Source: Ottelia alismoides
Taxonomy: Eukaryota; Streptophyta; Magnoliopsida; Alismatales; Hydrocharitaceae
Reading direction: 5' to 3'
DNA: 64,000 nt
Assembly (NCBI GenBank): GCA_037367405.1
Contig: JAZKJV010000148.1
Span: 1,116,001 to 1,180,000 of the forward strand
How positions within the stretch are numbered: position 1 is the stretch's first letter; each line of letters starts with the position of its first letter. Shown in pieces: positions 42,978-53,850 of the stretch. The notes under the pieces were generated by a model. The model was not told the DNA's origin, ran no database searches, and saw nothing but the letters and a program-made list of their open reading frames with translations. Both the position numbers and the translations under genes were made by a program.

Positions 42978-45900
42978 TGGTATCCGAGCGGCGGTCCTAC
43001 ACTGGAGCTCTCGTACCCAAAACCCTAACCCTAGCCCTACCCTCCATCATCATCTCCGCCACGCGTTGTAGTCCCACCTCGCAGCCCTTGCAGTGCCACT
43101 GCTACCCATCGGCACCCAGCCCCACGCTAGGCCCTGCGCACCTCTGCACCCAGCCCCACGCCTCCGCTGCCCGCTTAGGGCCGCACAAGGCCCTGCACTC
43201 CTGTGCGCCAGGACATGCGCATCTATGCGCCGCTGCCCGTCCCTACAGTCTAGGGTGTTGCCGTCTATCTCCTCCCTCGTTGGCCGACTGGCTCCATAGT
43301 CTCTCCCGTAGGCCCCAACACCTCTTCTCTCCAAGAGGCATCGTCGTACCTCCCTGGTCAATAGGAGACATCGCCGCCGAGTCTTCGATCTTGATGAGAT
43401 TGGTTGCATAAGTCTACATATGCAACCAAATCTCTCTATGTCAGTGTAGAAAAACACTTGTCTAGTCTTCAACCCTAGTCTTCTTCAGTCGCCATGTCAG
43501 AAAGCAAGGTAGATATACCCTCCACAGGCGCATTCCGAGGTCCTGAGCCTATAGTAAAGATGGATGGGTCAAACTATGAACTGTGGGCTATGCAGTTTAC
43601 GAGTATGATGAAGTCTACAAGTAAGAAACACATTCTTATCGAGGAAGAGCCGACTGAGAAGACTGGAGTTAACACCTCATGGGAGACGGATGATGCATAT
43701 GCCAAAGTTTGACTTTCAGGTACATTGGCCATAGAGATCGCCACTGATATACTCCATCAGCGAACAACCATGGCGATGTGGGACATTCTTGCTGCTACTT
43801 ATTCACAGGAAAAGAATGAGACAAAGATTTTACAACTCCAGCAAGAAATCTTTACTATCAAGCAGAATGAACGACCTCTTCATTTGCTATATACGTCCCT
43901 GCGTGGAATGTTCGAGAAGCTTTATAGATTCATGCCTCTCACATCTACTCCTGAGCAATAGAAGACTTATAGGAATGCCACTATGGTGGGTGTATTCCTG
44001 ACAGCCTCAGACTTTAGTAGACTCTCAGATTTTGGCAGACTCTATATTACATCTATGGAGGAAGCCATCCGCAAACTTAGTTAGATCATTATTCCATCTT
44101 CTACTGCCACTCAGATGTACACATCGATGGCGGCATCTCGAGGTCAAGGAGGATCTTCTCAGTTTCGTGGTTGTGAACCTAGGGGCAGAGGAGGTCGTGC
44201 TCGTCAGCCATGTACTTTAAGCCATCGTCCTGGATATACAGAGGATACATGCTACTCCAAGCATGGATTCCCTACCTCTACTTGAGTGACTGAACAGATT
44301 GAGCCTCTAGCTGCTTCCTCCCTGGATCAATGCTTTGAGGATTTTGTATCACGATTGAGGGCATTATACCTCCTAGCTCTGTGACGTCTTCGTCGATCCC
44401 TGGGAGTCATTCAGATGTAGCTGCTTCAGCATCCTCCAGTACCTCAGGTAGTACTTATGCACTCATTAATAGTAGTGGACCTGATGCAATAGAATGGATT
44501 ATGGACTCCGGTGCCACACTTCATTTGTGTGGAGACGGTCAACTTACAACCTATAGACAGGTTCCTCCAGGACGAATTGTGGTTATTACAGATAGGACTC
44601 ATTTCCCAATTATTGGACAGGGGGAGATTAGCTTGATACCCTCTACGCATCTACAGAGTGTGTTGCATGCATCTGATTTCTCTACTAATTTGTTGTCCAT
44701 TAGCCAAATCACGAAGGATTTACATTGTCGAGCCATTTTGACCCATCCTCTCTTGTTTTTCAGGACAACCTTACGGGAATGGTGATTGGGTGTGGACGTA
44801 AGCCGTGCCATCTTTATCGCCTAGTTCGAACTCCCTATGCAGAAATCTCCTCTCTATCTGATGGACCTGTCTCACCATTTATGTGGCACATGCGCTTTGG
44901 TCATCTCCCGCTCCAGAAACTGTGTCGTGTTCTGCCTCAGATCTCATCTCACACATCCTTTCAATTTGAGGCATGTCAATTGGGAAAGCATCATCGCTCT
45001 ACCTTTCCCAGTCGCCAGAGTCGGAGCAATAACTTCATTTTTGAGTTGTTTCATATAGATATTTGAAGTCCGAGTCATGTTCCTGATCACTAATGGCACA
45101 TGTTTTATCTTTTTGCTACTGATGCTTTCTCTTGTCTGTCTTGGGTCTTTTTATTAAAGAATAAATATGAAGCTGGAGACGTTATAGACAATTTCTTAAC
45201 TGGAGTACAAAATGTCTTTTCAGCTTCTGTGAAAATTGCGAGAACTGATAATGCCTTAGAAATTTGTACTAACACTCTATCCAATTATTTTTCAACCCAA
45301 GGAATTATTCATCAAACATCATGTGCCTATACTTCCCAACAAAATGGTATTGCAGAAAGGAAACATCGTCATTTGCTAGATATTACTAGGACGCTTCTCA
45401 TTCATAGTCGTGCTCCTCATTTTTTTGGGATGATGTTCTAACATGTTATCTTATTAATCGCATGCCCTCGTTAGTCTTGGGTGAGAAAACTCCTTTCTCT
45501 CTTGCCTTTCCTGAAAAAGAATTGTTCTCACTCACTCCTCGGTATTTGGCAAAATCTCCTTCGTCCACCAGTTGTCTCTAGGTATTAATAAGCACTCTCC
45601 TAGAGCTTTCAAGTGTGTCTTTATTGGATACTTCAGGACACAGAAATGATACAAGTATTATGATCCAATGTGTAGGAAGTATTACGTTAGTGTCAACATC
45701 ACATTTTTCGAGTCCATGATGTACTTTTCTCCTACATGTGATCGGTTTACACATTCAGATACAGATAATGATATATACATGTCACCTCCACCACCATTAC
45801 CTACCACAATTCCACCACCACCACCACCACCATCACCACTACCTACGCCATCTCCACTCACTATCACGATCCCAGTTCCACCATTACCACACCACTATAC

Positions 45901-46594
45901 CAGTCGGCCTGCGTCTGATCATGGTAACCGCTCATCATCTAGCACGCATGAGGCATGTTCTAATAACACAGTTTCTAATGATGGGTCTAATGATCTACAT
46001 GAGTAGGATTCTTTACTGGGGACATATGTGAAGGCTTCAGATTTGGACCTACCTATTGCGCTTCGGAAGCAGAAGTATAGTTGTGCGTCATATCCTATAG
46101 CATCTCCTTTGATCGCTTGGCTGGCAATTTCAGAAATTTTGCAGTTGCATTATCAGCCGTGGCCATTCCACAGAATTATCAAGAGGCACTAAAGGTTAGT
46201 CAGTGTCGTTTGGCTATGGAAGAAGAGATGGCTGCTCTTCAGTTGAGAGGCACTTGGAGTCGCGTCCCAGCTCCAATTGGGGTGTCTACAGTAAGTGGGA
46301 GATAGGTGTTTACAGTTAAGCAAAATGCAGATGGTAGCATCGAAAGATACAAGGCATGCCTGATTGCACGAGGGTTTACTCAGACATACGGGATGGATTA
46401 TCTTGACACATTCTCACCAATTGCTCGTCATTCTACCTTACAGATTCTTCTCTCTGTTGTTGTAGTTCGTGAGTGGCCGTTGTTTCAGTTAGATGTCAAG
46501 AATGTGTTTTTGTATGGTGACCTAAAAGAGGAAGTCTATATGCAACATCCTCCTGGATTTAATGTTGAGGGGGAGTGTTGACAGGTGTGTAGAC

Positions 46595-46807
46595 CATGGT
46601 CTCAAATTTAGCGAAACTCGGTCAAATTTCTATCGGATATCGATATCCAGTCGAAATCGAAATTCGACCGAAATGACCGAAATGATCGAAATATGGGGTT
46701 CTCGTACAAAGAAAGACCGAAATGACCGATATTCCGGTTGAATTTCCATCGAAATTCTGTTTTGATCGATACCGAAATGGTGCTCGAAACCGACATTTAG
46801 GGCCTTG
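46595..46807 (+). mobile_element. hAT MITE, family I (213 bp), in copia 2
   Basis: Ends CATGGTCTCAAATTTAG and, inverted, CAAGGCCCTAAATGTC. The perfect 8-bp duplication gtgtagac is at 46587-46594 and 46808-46815. Removal rejoins the RT frame at VCRLHKAVYGLKQ. Confidence 0.94.
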
Positions 46808-47589
46808 GTGTAGACTTCATAAGGCGGTTTATGGCCTTAAGCAAAACCCTAGAGCTTGGTTCTAGAATCCTTCAGACTTGTTTGAGAAACATGGGTACAA
46901 ACGTTCAAATGCAGATCGTTCCCTTTTTATACATAAAACATCTAGAGGTATGATTGCTATTATGGTGTATGTGGATGATATTCTTATTACAGAAGATGAC
47001 ATGCAAGAAATCAAGAGGGCGAAAGAACTTCTGGGTCGTGAATTTGTCATCAAGGATCTTGGAGTCCTTAGATACTTTCTGGGACGAGAGTTTGCTAGAA
47101 ATCAACAAGGGCTTGTGATGACCCAGAGGAAATAAGTCGCTGATTCGCTAAGCGACATGGGAATGATTGGATGTCGACCTACCACAACACCCATGGATCC
47201 AAGCATGAAAATATATGATGATGATACTCATGAGGTTGATAGGAGGAGATACAGAGAGCTGGTAGGAAAGCTCCTGTATGTTACCATTACCAGACCCGAT
47301 ATTTCTTTTGCTGTTAGTCGGATGAGCCAATTCATGGAGCAATCGCGTCAGGTCCATATGGATGCTATATAAATGATACTCAGGTATCTTAAATCATCTC
47401 CAGGTGCATGTCTACTGTTTAGAAAAGGCAAGGAGGTCACCTTCTCAGCATGCACAGATGCAGATTATGCAGAGTGTCCAATGGATAGAAAGTCCACAAC
47501 TGGAATTGCTGTATATGTTGGAGATTCTCTTGTCTCATGGAGGAGTAAGAAGTAAACTGTTGTGGCCAGATTCAATGTCGACTCTGAAT

Positions 47590-48043
47590 CAATGTTCAGG
47601 AAGGTGCTATGCGGTATTCGGTCGGAAAGGTCACTGCATAGAGAGTATGCGGTATGTGGGAGAGTATGCAGGGAGTATGCGGTTTTATGCGGTTTGATAT
47701 TTTTTATTATTAAAAATATAAATTAATATTTAATATTATGTTAATATCCTCAGTCGGGAGAGTATGCAGGGAGTATGCGGTTTTATGCAGAAGAGTATAC
47801 GGTTTTATGCGGGGAGTATGTGGTTTTATGTTATTATGCGGTGGGGTTATTTGGTTTTAGATTAAATAAAAAAAGTTCTATCAGAAAAGCGGTCTTGTAT
47901 GCGGCCGCATAGGGGGTATACTCGGCCGAGTATGCGGGTCAATCAACATACATAGCCGTTTCATCATACTCGGAGCGGCAAGGCCTCCGAGTACGAGTAT
48001 GCGGCCGAGTATGCGATTTACTTGGTCGTTTTTCTGAACACTG
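47590..48043 (+). mobile_element. hAT MITE, family III (454 bp), in copia 2
   Basis: Ends CAATGTTCAGGAAGG and, inverted, CAGTGTTCAGAAAAACG, with flanks ctctgaat (47582-47589) and gtctgaat (48044-48051), seven of eight bases. GGTCACTG is at 47629-47636, 39 bp from the left end. Repeated GGGAGTATGCGGTTTTATGC units lie in both halves. Confidence 0.92.
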
Positions 48044-48385
48044 GTCTGAATAGGGCTATGACCCAGGTTAGTACAAAAATGATGTGGGTTCGAGCTGTTC
48101 TTACAGATATATATAGAGGTTCCCCTTCATATGGTACTGAAATGTGACAATTAGGCTGCTATATTTATTGCAAATAATCTAACATTTCATGAACACACCA
48201 AGCATATCGAGGTTGATTGCCACTATATGTGAGATATGATTCAGAAGGGGTTTTTTCCACATCTCATGTCAGCTCAAGGGACCAAACTGTAGATATCTTC
48301 ACCAAGGACTTACTCAGAGGACCTTTTCAGAAGTGCTCGTCCAAGCTGAGCATGATCGACATCTATGCTCCATCTTGAGGGTGAG

Positions 48386-48557
48386 TGTAGAGATATATCT
48401 ATGTTACGTTATTTATTTCCTGTTTCCCGCACTGTTCCTTAATTCCCTTTACTTATCTTTACTTATGAATGTCTTATGTAATTTACCCATAGGCTACTCT
48501 CCTATATAAGAGAACCTATGGTTCATAGAATAAACGATTCTCTCCTTTTTCCCAACA
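48386..48557 (+). repeat. Copia 2 3' LTR
   Basis: 172 bp, same ends as the 5' copy, with about ten substitutions plus a 10-bp duplication. Confidence 0.93.
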
Positions 48558-50640
48558 ACTTTTCGATTGCATGCCATAATGATATGCTTGACATGCTATC
48601 AAGCGCCAAATTATTTTCCAAGATGGATCTTCGGAGAAAGTACCATCGGATTCGTATCCGAGATGGAGATGAGTGGAAGATAGCGTTCAAGATCAAGAAG
48701 GATCTTTATGAATGGACAGTCATGCGCTTCGGCCTGTCTAATGCCCTAAGCACTTTCATACATACCATGAATCGTGTATTGCAACCCATCATCGTAAATT
48801 TATGGTTGTGTACTTTGATGATATCTTGATCTACGACTTGACTAAGGATGAACACTTAGCATACTTGCGGCAAGTCTTGGGAATATTGAAAGCCCAACAA
48901 TTGTTTGTCTAACTCAAGAAATGCTCCTTCATGTCTAGCACGGTTCTCTTCCTAAGGTAAATTGTCTTTACTGTCGGACTCAAAGTTGACCCCTCCAAGG
49001 ATGGTCAATGCCACGAAACCTCGTAGAGATTCGCAGCATCTTGGGGTTGGCTTTGTTCTATAAACGATTGAATCGAAACTTTAGAGTTTGTGCTATTCCA
49101 TTGGTAGATTGCACTTGTAAAGCACACCCACCTGGACCCCCGAAGCAGAAGCAAGCTTTCACAATCTGAAACATCAATTGTCCAATGCCCTTTTTTGGCA
49201 CTTCCTTATTTCTCCAAGATTTTTGTAGTTGACTGTGATGCCTCGTATGTCGAAATTAGTGCCGTCGTGAGTTAAGAAGGGCATCCCGTAGCATTTTTCA
49301 GAGAAAAGTTGACGAGGTTTGATCACGATATTCCACATATAATGTCGGATTCTACGTTGTAGTGCAAGTACGCAAGCATAGGGGGAAGTATTTGATTCAT
49401 CGTGAATTTGTCCTTAACTCTGATCAGGAGGCTTTGAGATATCTGAGCTCCCAAAAGACCCGTAACAAGCGTCATGCAAAGTAGGTTAGTTACTTCCAAG
49501 AATACATCTTCAACCTTAATGCACAAGGCTGAGACTTAGAATCGCATGGCAGATGCATTATGCAGATGCACACATGTCTCAACCACGATGATCGTAAGCA
49601 CAACAATATTTGATGCTCTCAAAGATCTTGATTCCATTGATCCTGACTTTGGCCTTATTAATGATGAGTGTGTTGACACTGGATAAGATTCGACAGCCAC
49701 TTATATCCTTCAAGAGGAATTCTTGTTCAAGGCACACCGACTATGCATTCTTGCCACTTATATCCTTCAGTTCGTGTTTACAATACAACACTGCTTATCA
49801 TCCGCAAACAAATGGACAAACCGAAGTAGTTAGTAGATCTCTAGGGAATTTATTGTGATGTCTTACATGGGACTCTACTTCCAAATAGGAATCTAATTCT
49901 TCCCCTAGTCGAATTTGCGCATAACAATTCCGCCAATAAATCCACCGATAAATCACCCTTTGAGAGTGTGTACAGTTTCCAGTCCCCCAATTTCAAGACC
50001 TTACCCCCACAACCATGCATGGGAGGACTAGTACAACTGCTGAAGACGTGGTTGAACACCTAACCCACATCCATAAAGAAATCCGAGCTAAACTCCAAGC
50101 CACAACCCAGAAGTACCAAGCCTAAGACAACCTACACAACAGAGAAAGTAGGTTTAGAGTTGGAGATTTAATGATGGTCCACCTAAAAAGTGAAAGATTC
50201 CTTTTGATTGTCCACAAAAAATTGAGTGCTTGAAAGATTATCCCATTAAGAATCCTCAATCGAACTGGGTAGAATGCCTACCTCCTGGATCTATCGCCAG
50301 AAGTTCAGATGTTGTCGGACTATAATGTTTCAGATCTCTTTTTTTATTATGGGAATGGCTAGCTAGATGGGACCATACCAATTGATTTTATTGATGATAC
50401 ACACCAACCGTCAGCTACGACCGATGCCGATCAGATAGAGGATATTACCGACATGCGAGATATGACAACCGGACAAGGCCTCTTTCGACGATACTTAGTC
50501 AAGTGGAGATTTAGTGACGATTGGATAGAGGATATTGCACATGGATTGATGAAGACGAGCTTCGACGACTCCGTCCAGATATACTCCAAAACTACATGAT
50601 GCCATCTCGGTGGAGTGAGATTCTTTTTAGGAGGGGGAGC
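48558..50640 (+). pseudogene. Chromovirus RT, RNase H, integrase remnant, chromodomain
   Basis: RT resumes: [20 protein letters not shown] (about 48606) to [11 protein letters not shown] and a frameshifted YFDDILIYD (about 48811-48837). RNase H follows with many stops to about 49560. The integrase has an internal deletion: FLFKAHRLCILA (49727-49760) jumps to YNTAYHPQTNGQTEVVSRSL (about 49792), losing the HHCC finger and the first catalytic aspartates. An integrase C-terminal stretch (RFRVGDLMMVHLKSERF, about 50152) precedes a chromodomain-like FRRYLVKWRFSDDWIEDI (about 50485). The chromodomain places it among chromoviruses. Confidence 0.85.
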
Positions 50641-50690
50641 TGATGCAGCAAGAGGAATCCTACGGATTTTCATTTATTTCCATTCAGTTA
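50641..50690 (+). repeat. Chromovirus 3' LTR, first 50 bp
   Basis: Begins TGATGCAGCAAGAGGAATCC directly after the polypurine tract. It is interrupted at 50691 by copia 3, and the remainder is not seen in the window. Confidence 0.75.
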
Positions 50691-50835
50691 TGTTGAGATA
50701 GTAACTATTTTTACTATTATCCTTTCTGTAATTCTATTTTTCTTTTCATCTTTCTGTAATTGGTCCAATGGTTCTTCTCCTATATAAAGGAACCCTTGGG
50801 CCTCTCATAATGTATCCCGGTATGTTCTCTTAACA
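50691..50835 (+). repeat. Copia 3 5' LTR
   Basis: 145 bp, TGTTGAGATA to CTCTTAACA, with TATA-like cctatataaagg near 50781. No right-hand partner in the window, so the left border rests on similarity to the copia 1 and 2 LTR starts. Confidence 0.8.
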
Positions 50836-52074
50836 AGGTATCAGAGCAACGATCCTAAATCGGAGTTACCGTATCCATCCCTAACCCTAAGCCTTGTTCC
50901 CCCGTCCCTCTCTTCCCACCTGTCGCCCACCGCCCCCCTCCCTGCTCCGCGCGCACGCACGCAACTCGCGCCTCACGGCCTCTTCACAGTGCCCCCGTGG
51001 ATAGGCCCCTGTGCCCAGTCGCTCGCACCCCTGTGCCTCTAGTTGCCGCCACGCCTCGAGCCTTACGCCATCTTTGACCCTTCATCTCTTGTGTTTTAGG
51101 ACATACTCACGTGCAGGATGATTGGGTATGACAGTGAGCAACGGGGACTCTACAGACTGGTCCAACCTCCTCATGCTAATAATTCTATTATACTTACTGG
51201 ACCTGTCTCTCCTTATCTGTGGCACCTTAGGTTTGGACATCTTCCTCTACAGAAGCTATGTCATGTTCTCTCTCAGATATCTACGAGATCATCCTTTCGA
51301 TGTAAGGCATGTCAACTTGGAAAGCATCACCGTTCCTCTTTTCCATCCCGTCAGAGTCGGAGCAATTCTCAGCTATTTGAGCTCCTTCATTTAGACATTT
51401 GGTGTCCTAGTCGTGTTCCTGATCTCTAAGGGCACCATTTTTATCTTGTAGCTGTCGATTATTTTTCTAGACATTCATGGGTCTTCTTATTAAAGAATAA
51501 GTTTACGACTGGACCCGCTATCAAGTATTTTATTAGTGAAATAAATAATATTTTCTCTGCAAATGTCAAGTATATTCATTTGAACAATGCCTTGGAATTT
51601 TGCACCTTACATCTTTCTGAGTTCCTTAGATCCCATGGCATTGTTCACCAGATCTTATGTGTCTACACTTCCCAGCAGAACGGTGTTGCCAAGCGCAAAC
51701 ACTGTCACTTACTTGATGTGACCCGGACATTGTTGATACAAAGCTATGCTCCTCATGCTTAATGGGGTGATGTTGTCCTTACTGCTTGTTATCTGGTAAA
51801 CTGTATGCCCTCGTCCGTGTTAGGAGAGAATATTCCTTACTCGATTGCGTTTCCCAAGAAGGATCTCTTCTCTCTTACACCTCGTGTGTTTAGATCAGTT
51901 GCCTTTGTTCATGATGTCTCTCCAGGGCGTGATAAGCTCTCTCCTAGAGCTATCAAGTGTGTGTTTGTCGGTTACTCTCGTATCCAAAAGGGGTATCGTT
52001 GCTTTGATCCACTAAGTCAGAATTATTTTGTGAGTGCTGACATTACTTTCTTTGAGTCGGTCATTCTCTTACAG

Positions 52075-53188
52075 CATGGTATTAAAAGGCGCGCCTCGAG
52101 GCGGGCCTTTTTAGCCTCGAGGCGTGCGCCTCGGCCTTGTCCAGTGAGGCGTGCGCTTCGACTGGCTGAGGCGTAGCCTCGAGGCGTTCCGCCTCGAGGC
52201 GGTCGAGGCGTTTTCCGAGGCGTTTTTGTTTTTTTTGAAGATTTCTTGTATGATTTTGATAGTTACATGGTGGTTTGAGAAGCTTATAAATATATACTTG
52301 TTTAGGATAATGATTATACAAGTTAAATGCCTAAATCTGATGTTTCTTTCGTACCCATAACTCCACATTTACTATTAATTATGTGTAACTTTTCAGCAAA
52401 CTACTTCCTATTTACTATTAATTATATCTAACTATTAATTTATGCAAAATGTATGCTTAAATTTGACCTTTTTCATATTCATATGCTTGAATTTGACCTA
52501 TTTCATATTCATATTTACCATTAACATGCCAAATTATTTTAGTGAACGCTTACTATTACGTCCTTAAACATATAAAAATGTGTATATGAATTCGAATCCT
52601 CATAAAAGAAAAAAAATTTGGGACGGGGGCGCTGCCCCCTACACCCCCGCAAGGCCCCCCCTAGCCCCCCCAGGCTCGCTGACCGGGCAGCGAGACCCCC
52701 GTTCTGGTAGGGTATGGTGCAACAGGAGGGATGCATACAACCGTTCTTCACTTGGGTATAGTAGAACATATAGTTAGGATTCAAATCATATGATTCATAT
52801 CAACACCTTGGATATTTATAATGACAACTATAGCCAATCCCTTTTAGATATTTTTTTAGTGATAGTTATAAGTTATAACCAATGATTTTCTTTTGATTAG
52901 GTAGAAACTTAGAAAGGTTTATGGCATTGAGTCATTGATATATCCTTTTTTCATGTTCTTATCTTCATAATATCATCATATATTACATTGTTATATACTA
53001 TATGTTTGTCAGATTATATTATTTGATCAATAAATATATGTATTGTATATTTTATATTTAATTTTCTATACAAAACTGAGGCTTACGCCTCGACCGCCTC
53101 GAGGCTACGCCTCGCCCGCCTCGAGGCTACGCCTCGCCTCGCTTCCAGGGAAAACGCCTCGTTCCGCCTTTCTTTTTTTCAAACCTTG
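52075..53188 (+). mobile_element. hAT element with GCCTCGAGGC arrays (1114 bp), family IV
   Basis: Ends CATGGTATTAAAAGGCG and, inverted, CAAGGTTTGAAAAAAAG. The flanks share cttacag (52068-52074, 53189-53195). Both subterminal zones are packed with CGCCTCGAGGC units, in clear contrast to the AT-rich centre. A GC-rich patch at 52620-52710 separates them. It interrupts copia 3 between integrase and RT. No transposase. Confidence 0.85.
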
Positions 53189-53850
53189 CTTACAGGTGAC
53201 ATACTCACTCCATCTGACTCTGATGATGAGATATACATGCCACCACCTCCTACAGTTGGTCCTTCACCTTCACCTACTCCTCTTCCACCACCTCCAACAC
53301 CTCCGTTGGTTTAGTTCTTGCCTCATGTTGTTCCTCGCAGATCTCGCTCTGTTCGCCATGCTCATAGGCCTTACCCATCATCCAGCACGCCTCAGGTATG
53401 TAATGAACACATTATTTCTATTGATGGCACTACTGAATTGATTGTACAACAGGAGGAGCAAGTACCCTCTCAAGAGGGAAATATACAAGCCCAGGACTTG
53501 ACATATGATCTTGACGTACTGATTGCTCTGCGAAAGAAGAAATGGGCATGTGCTACTTATCCTCTTGCAGCCCAGATTTCTTTGAGCAGGTTGTCAGATG
53601 ATTCATGAGATTTATGTTAACACTATCAGCCGTGCAGATACCACAAACATATCAGGATGCTCTCAAAGATAGTCAGTGGAGGTTGGCCATGGAGGAGGAG
53701 ATGGTTGCGCTACAGTCACGTGGTACGTGGAGTCTTGTTTCTTTTCCTATTGATACATTAGTCGTGGGATGTAAATGGGTGTTCACTGTGAAACACCGTG
53801 CGAATGGCAGTATGGATCGCTATAAGGCGAGACCTGTGGCACGAGGGTTC

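Larger units (their letters stand above)
43494..48378 (+). pseudogene. Copia 2 gag-pol polyprotein, decayed
   Basis: Gag from the ATG at 43494 (MDGSNYELWAMQFTSMMKS), broken by stops at 43712 and 43962. Protease [12 protein letters not shown] is near 44498. The integrase zinc region FGHLPLQKL is followed by [12 protein letters not shown], where the first cysteine of the CxxC pair has become phenylalanine. The core has RTDNALEI and [34 protein letters not shown] is at about 46353. YVDDILIT is at about 46968, beyond the first MITE. RNase H DADYAECPMDRKS is at 47454, split by the second MITE. Pol ends [12 protein letters not shown] just before the 3' LTR. Confidence 0.9.
42816..48557 (+). mobile_element. 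Copia 2, nested in the chromovirus RT
   Basis: 5.7 kb copia with LTRs 42816-42977 (162 bp) and 48386-48557 (172 bp) and flanks gcttt / acttt (four of five bases). The 3' LTR is longer because of a 10-bp duplication (cttatcttta). It is a close relative of copia 1: same gag start and PBS position, similar LTR beginning TGTAGAGATA. It is itself split by two hAT MITEs (46595-46807 and 47590-48043). Confidence 0.93.
40750..50690 (+). mobile_element. Ty3/gypsy chromovirus, interrupted and decayed
   Basis: Gag begins about 40765, followed by protease, RT, RNase H, remnants of integrase, and a chromodomain. It ends in the polypurine tract aggagggggagc (50629-50640) and the start of a 3' LTR (TGATGCAGCAAG at 50641). 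Copia 2 is inserted in the RT (42816-48557) and copia 3 in the 3' LTR (50691 on). No 5' LTR starting TGATGCAGC was found upstream, so the 5' end is truncated or too diverged. Total internal length without copia 2 is about 4.1 kb. Confidence 0.88.

Noticed and set aside
43050..43472. A 140-codon - strand ORF over the copia 2 leader
   Set aside because: It is antisense to a GC-rich untranslated leader and has no domain; the same region in copia 1 also gives spurious frames.
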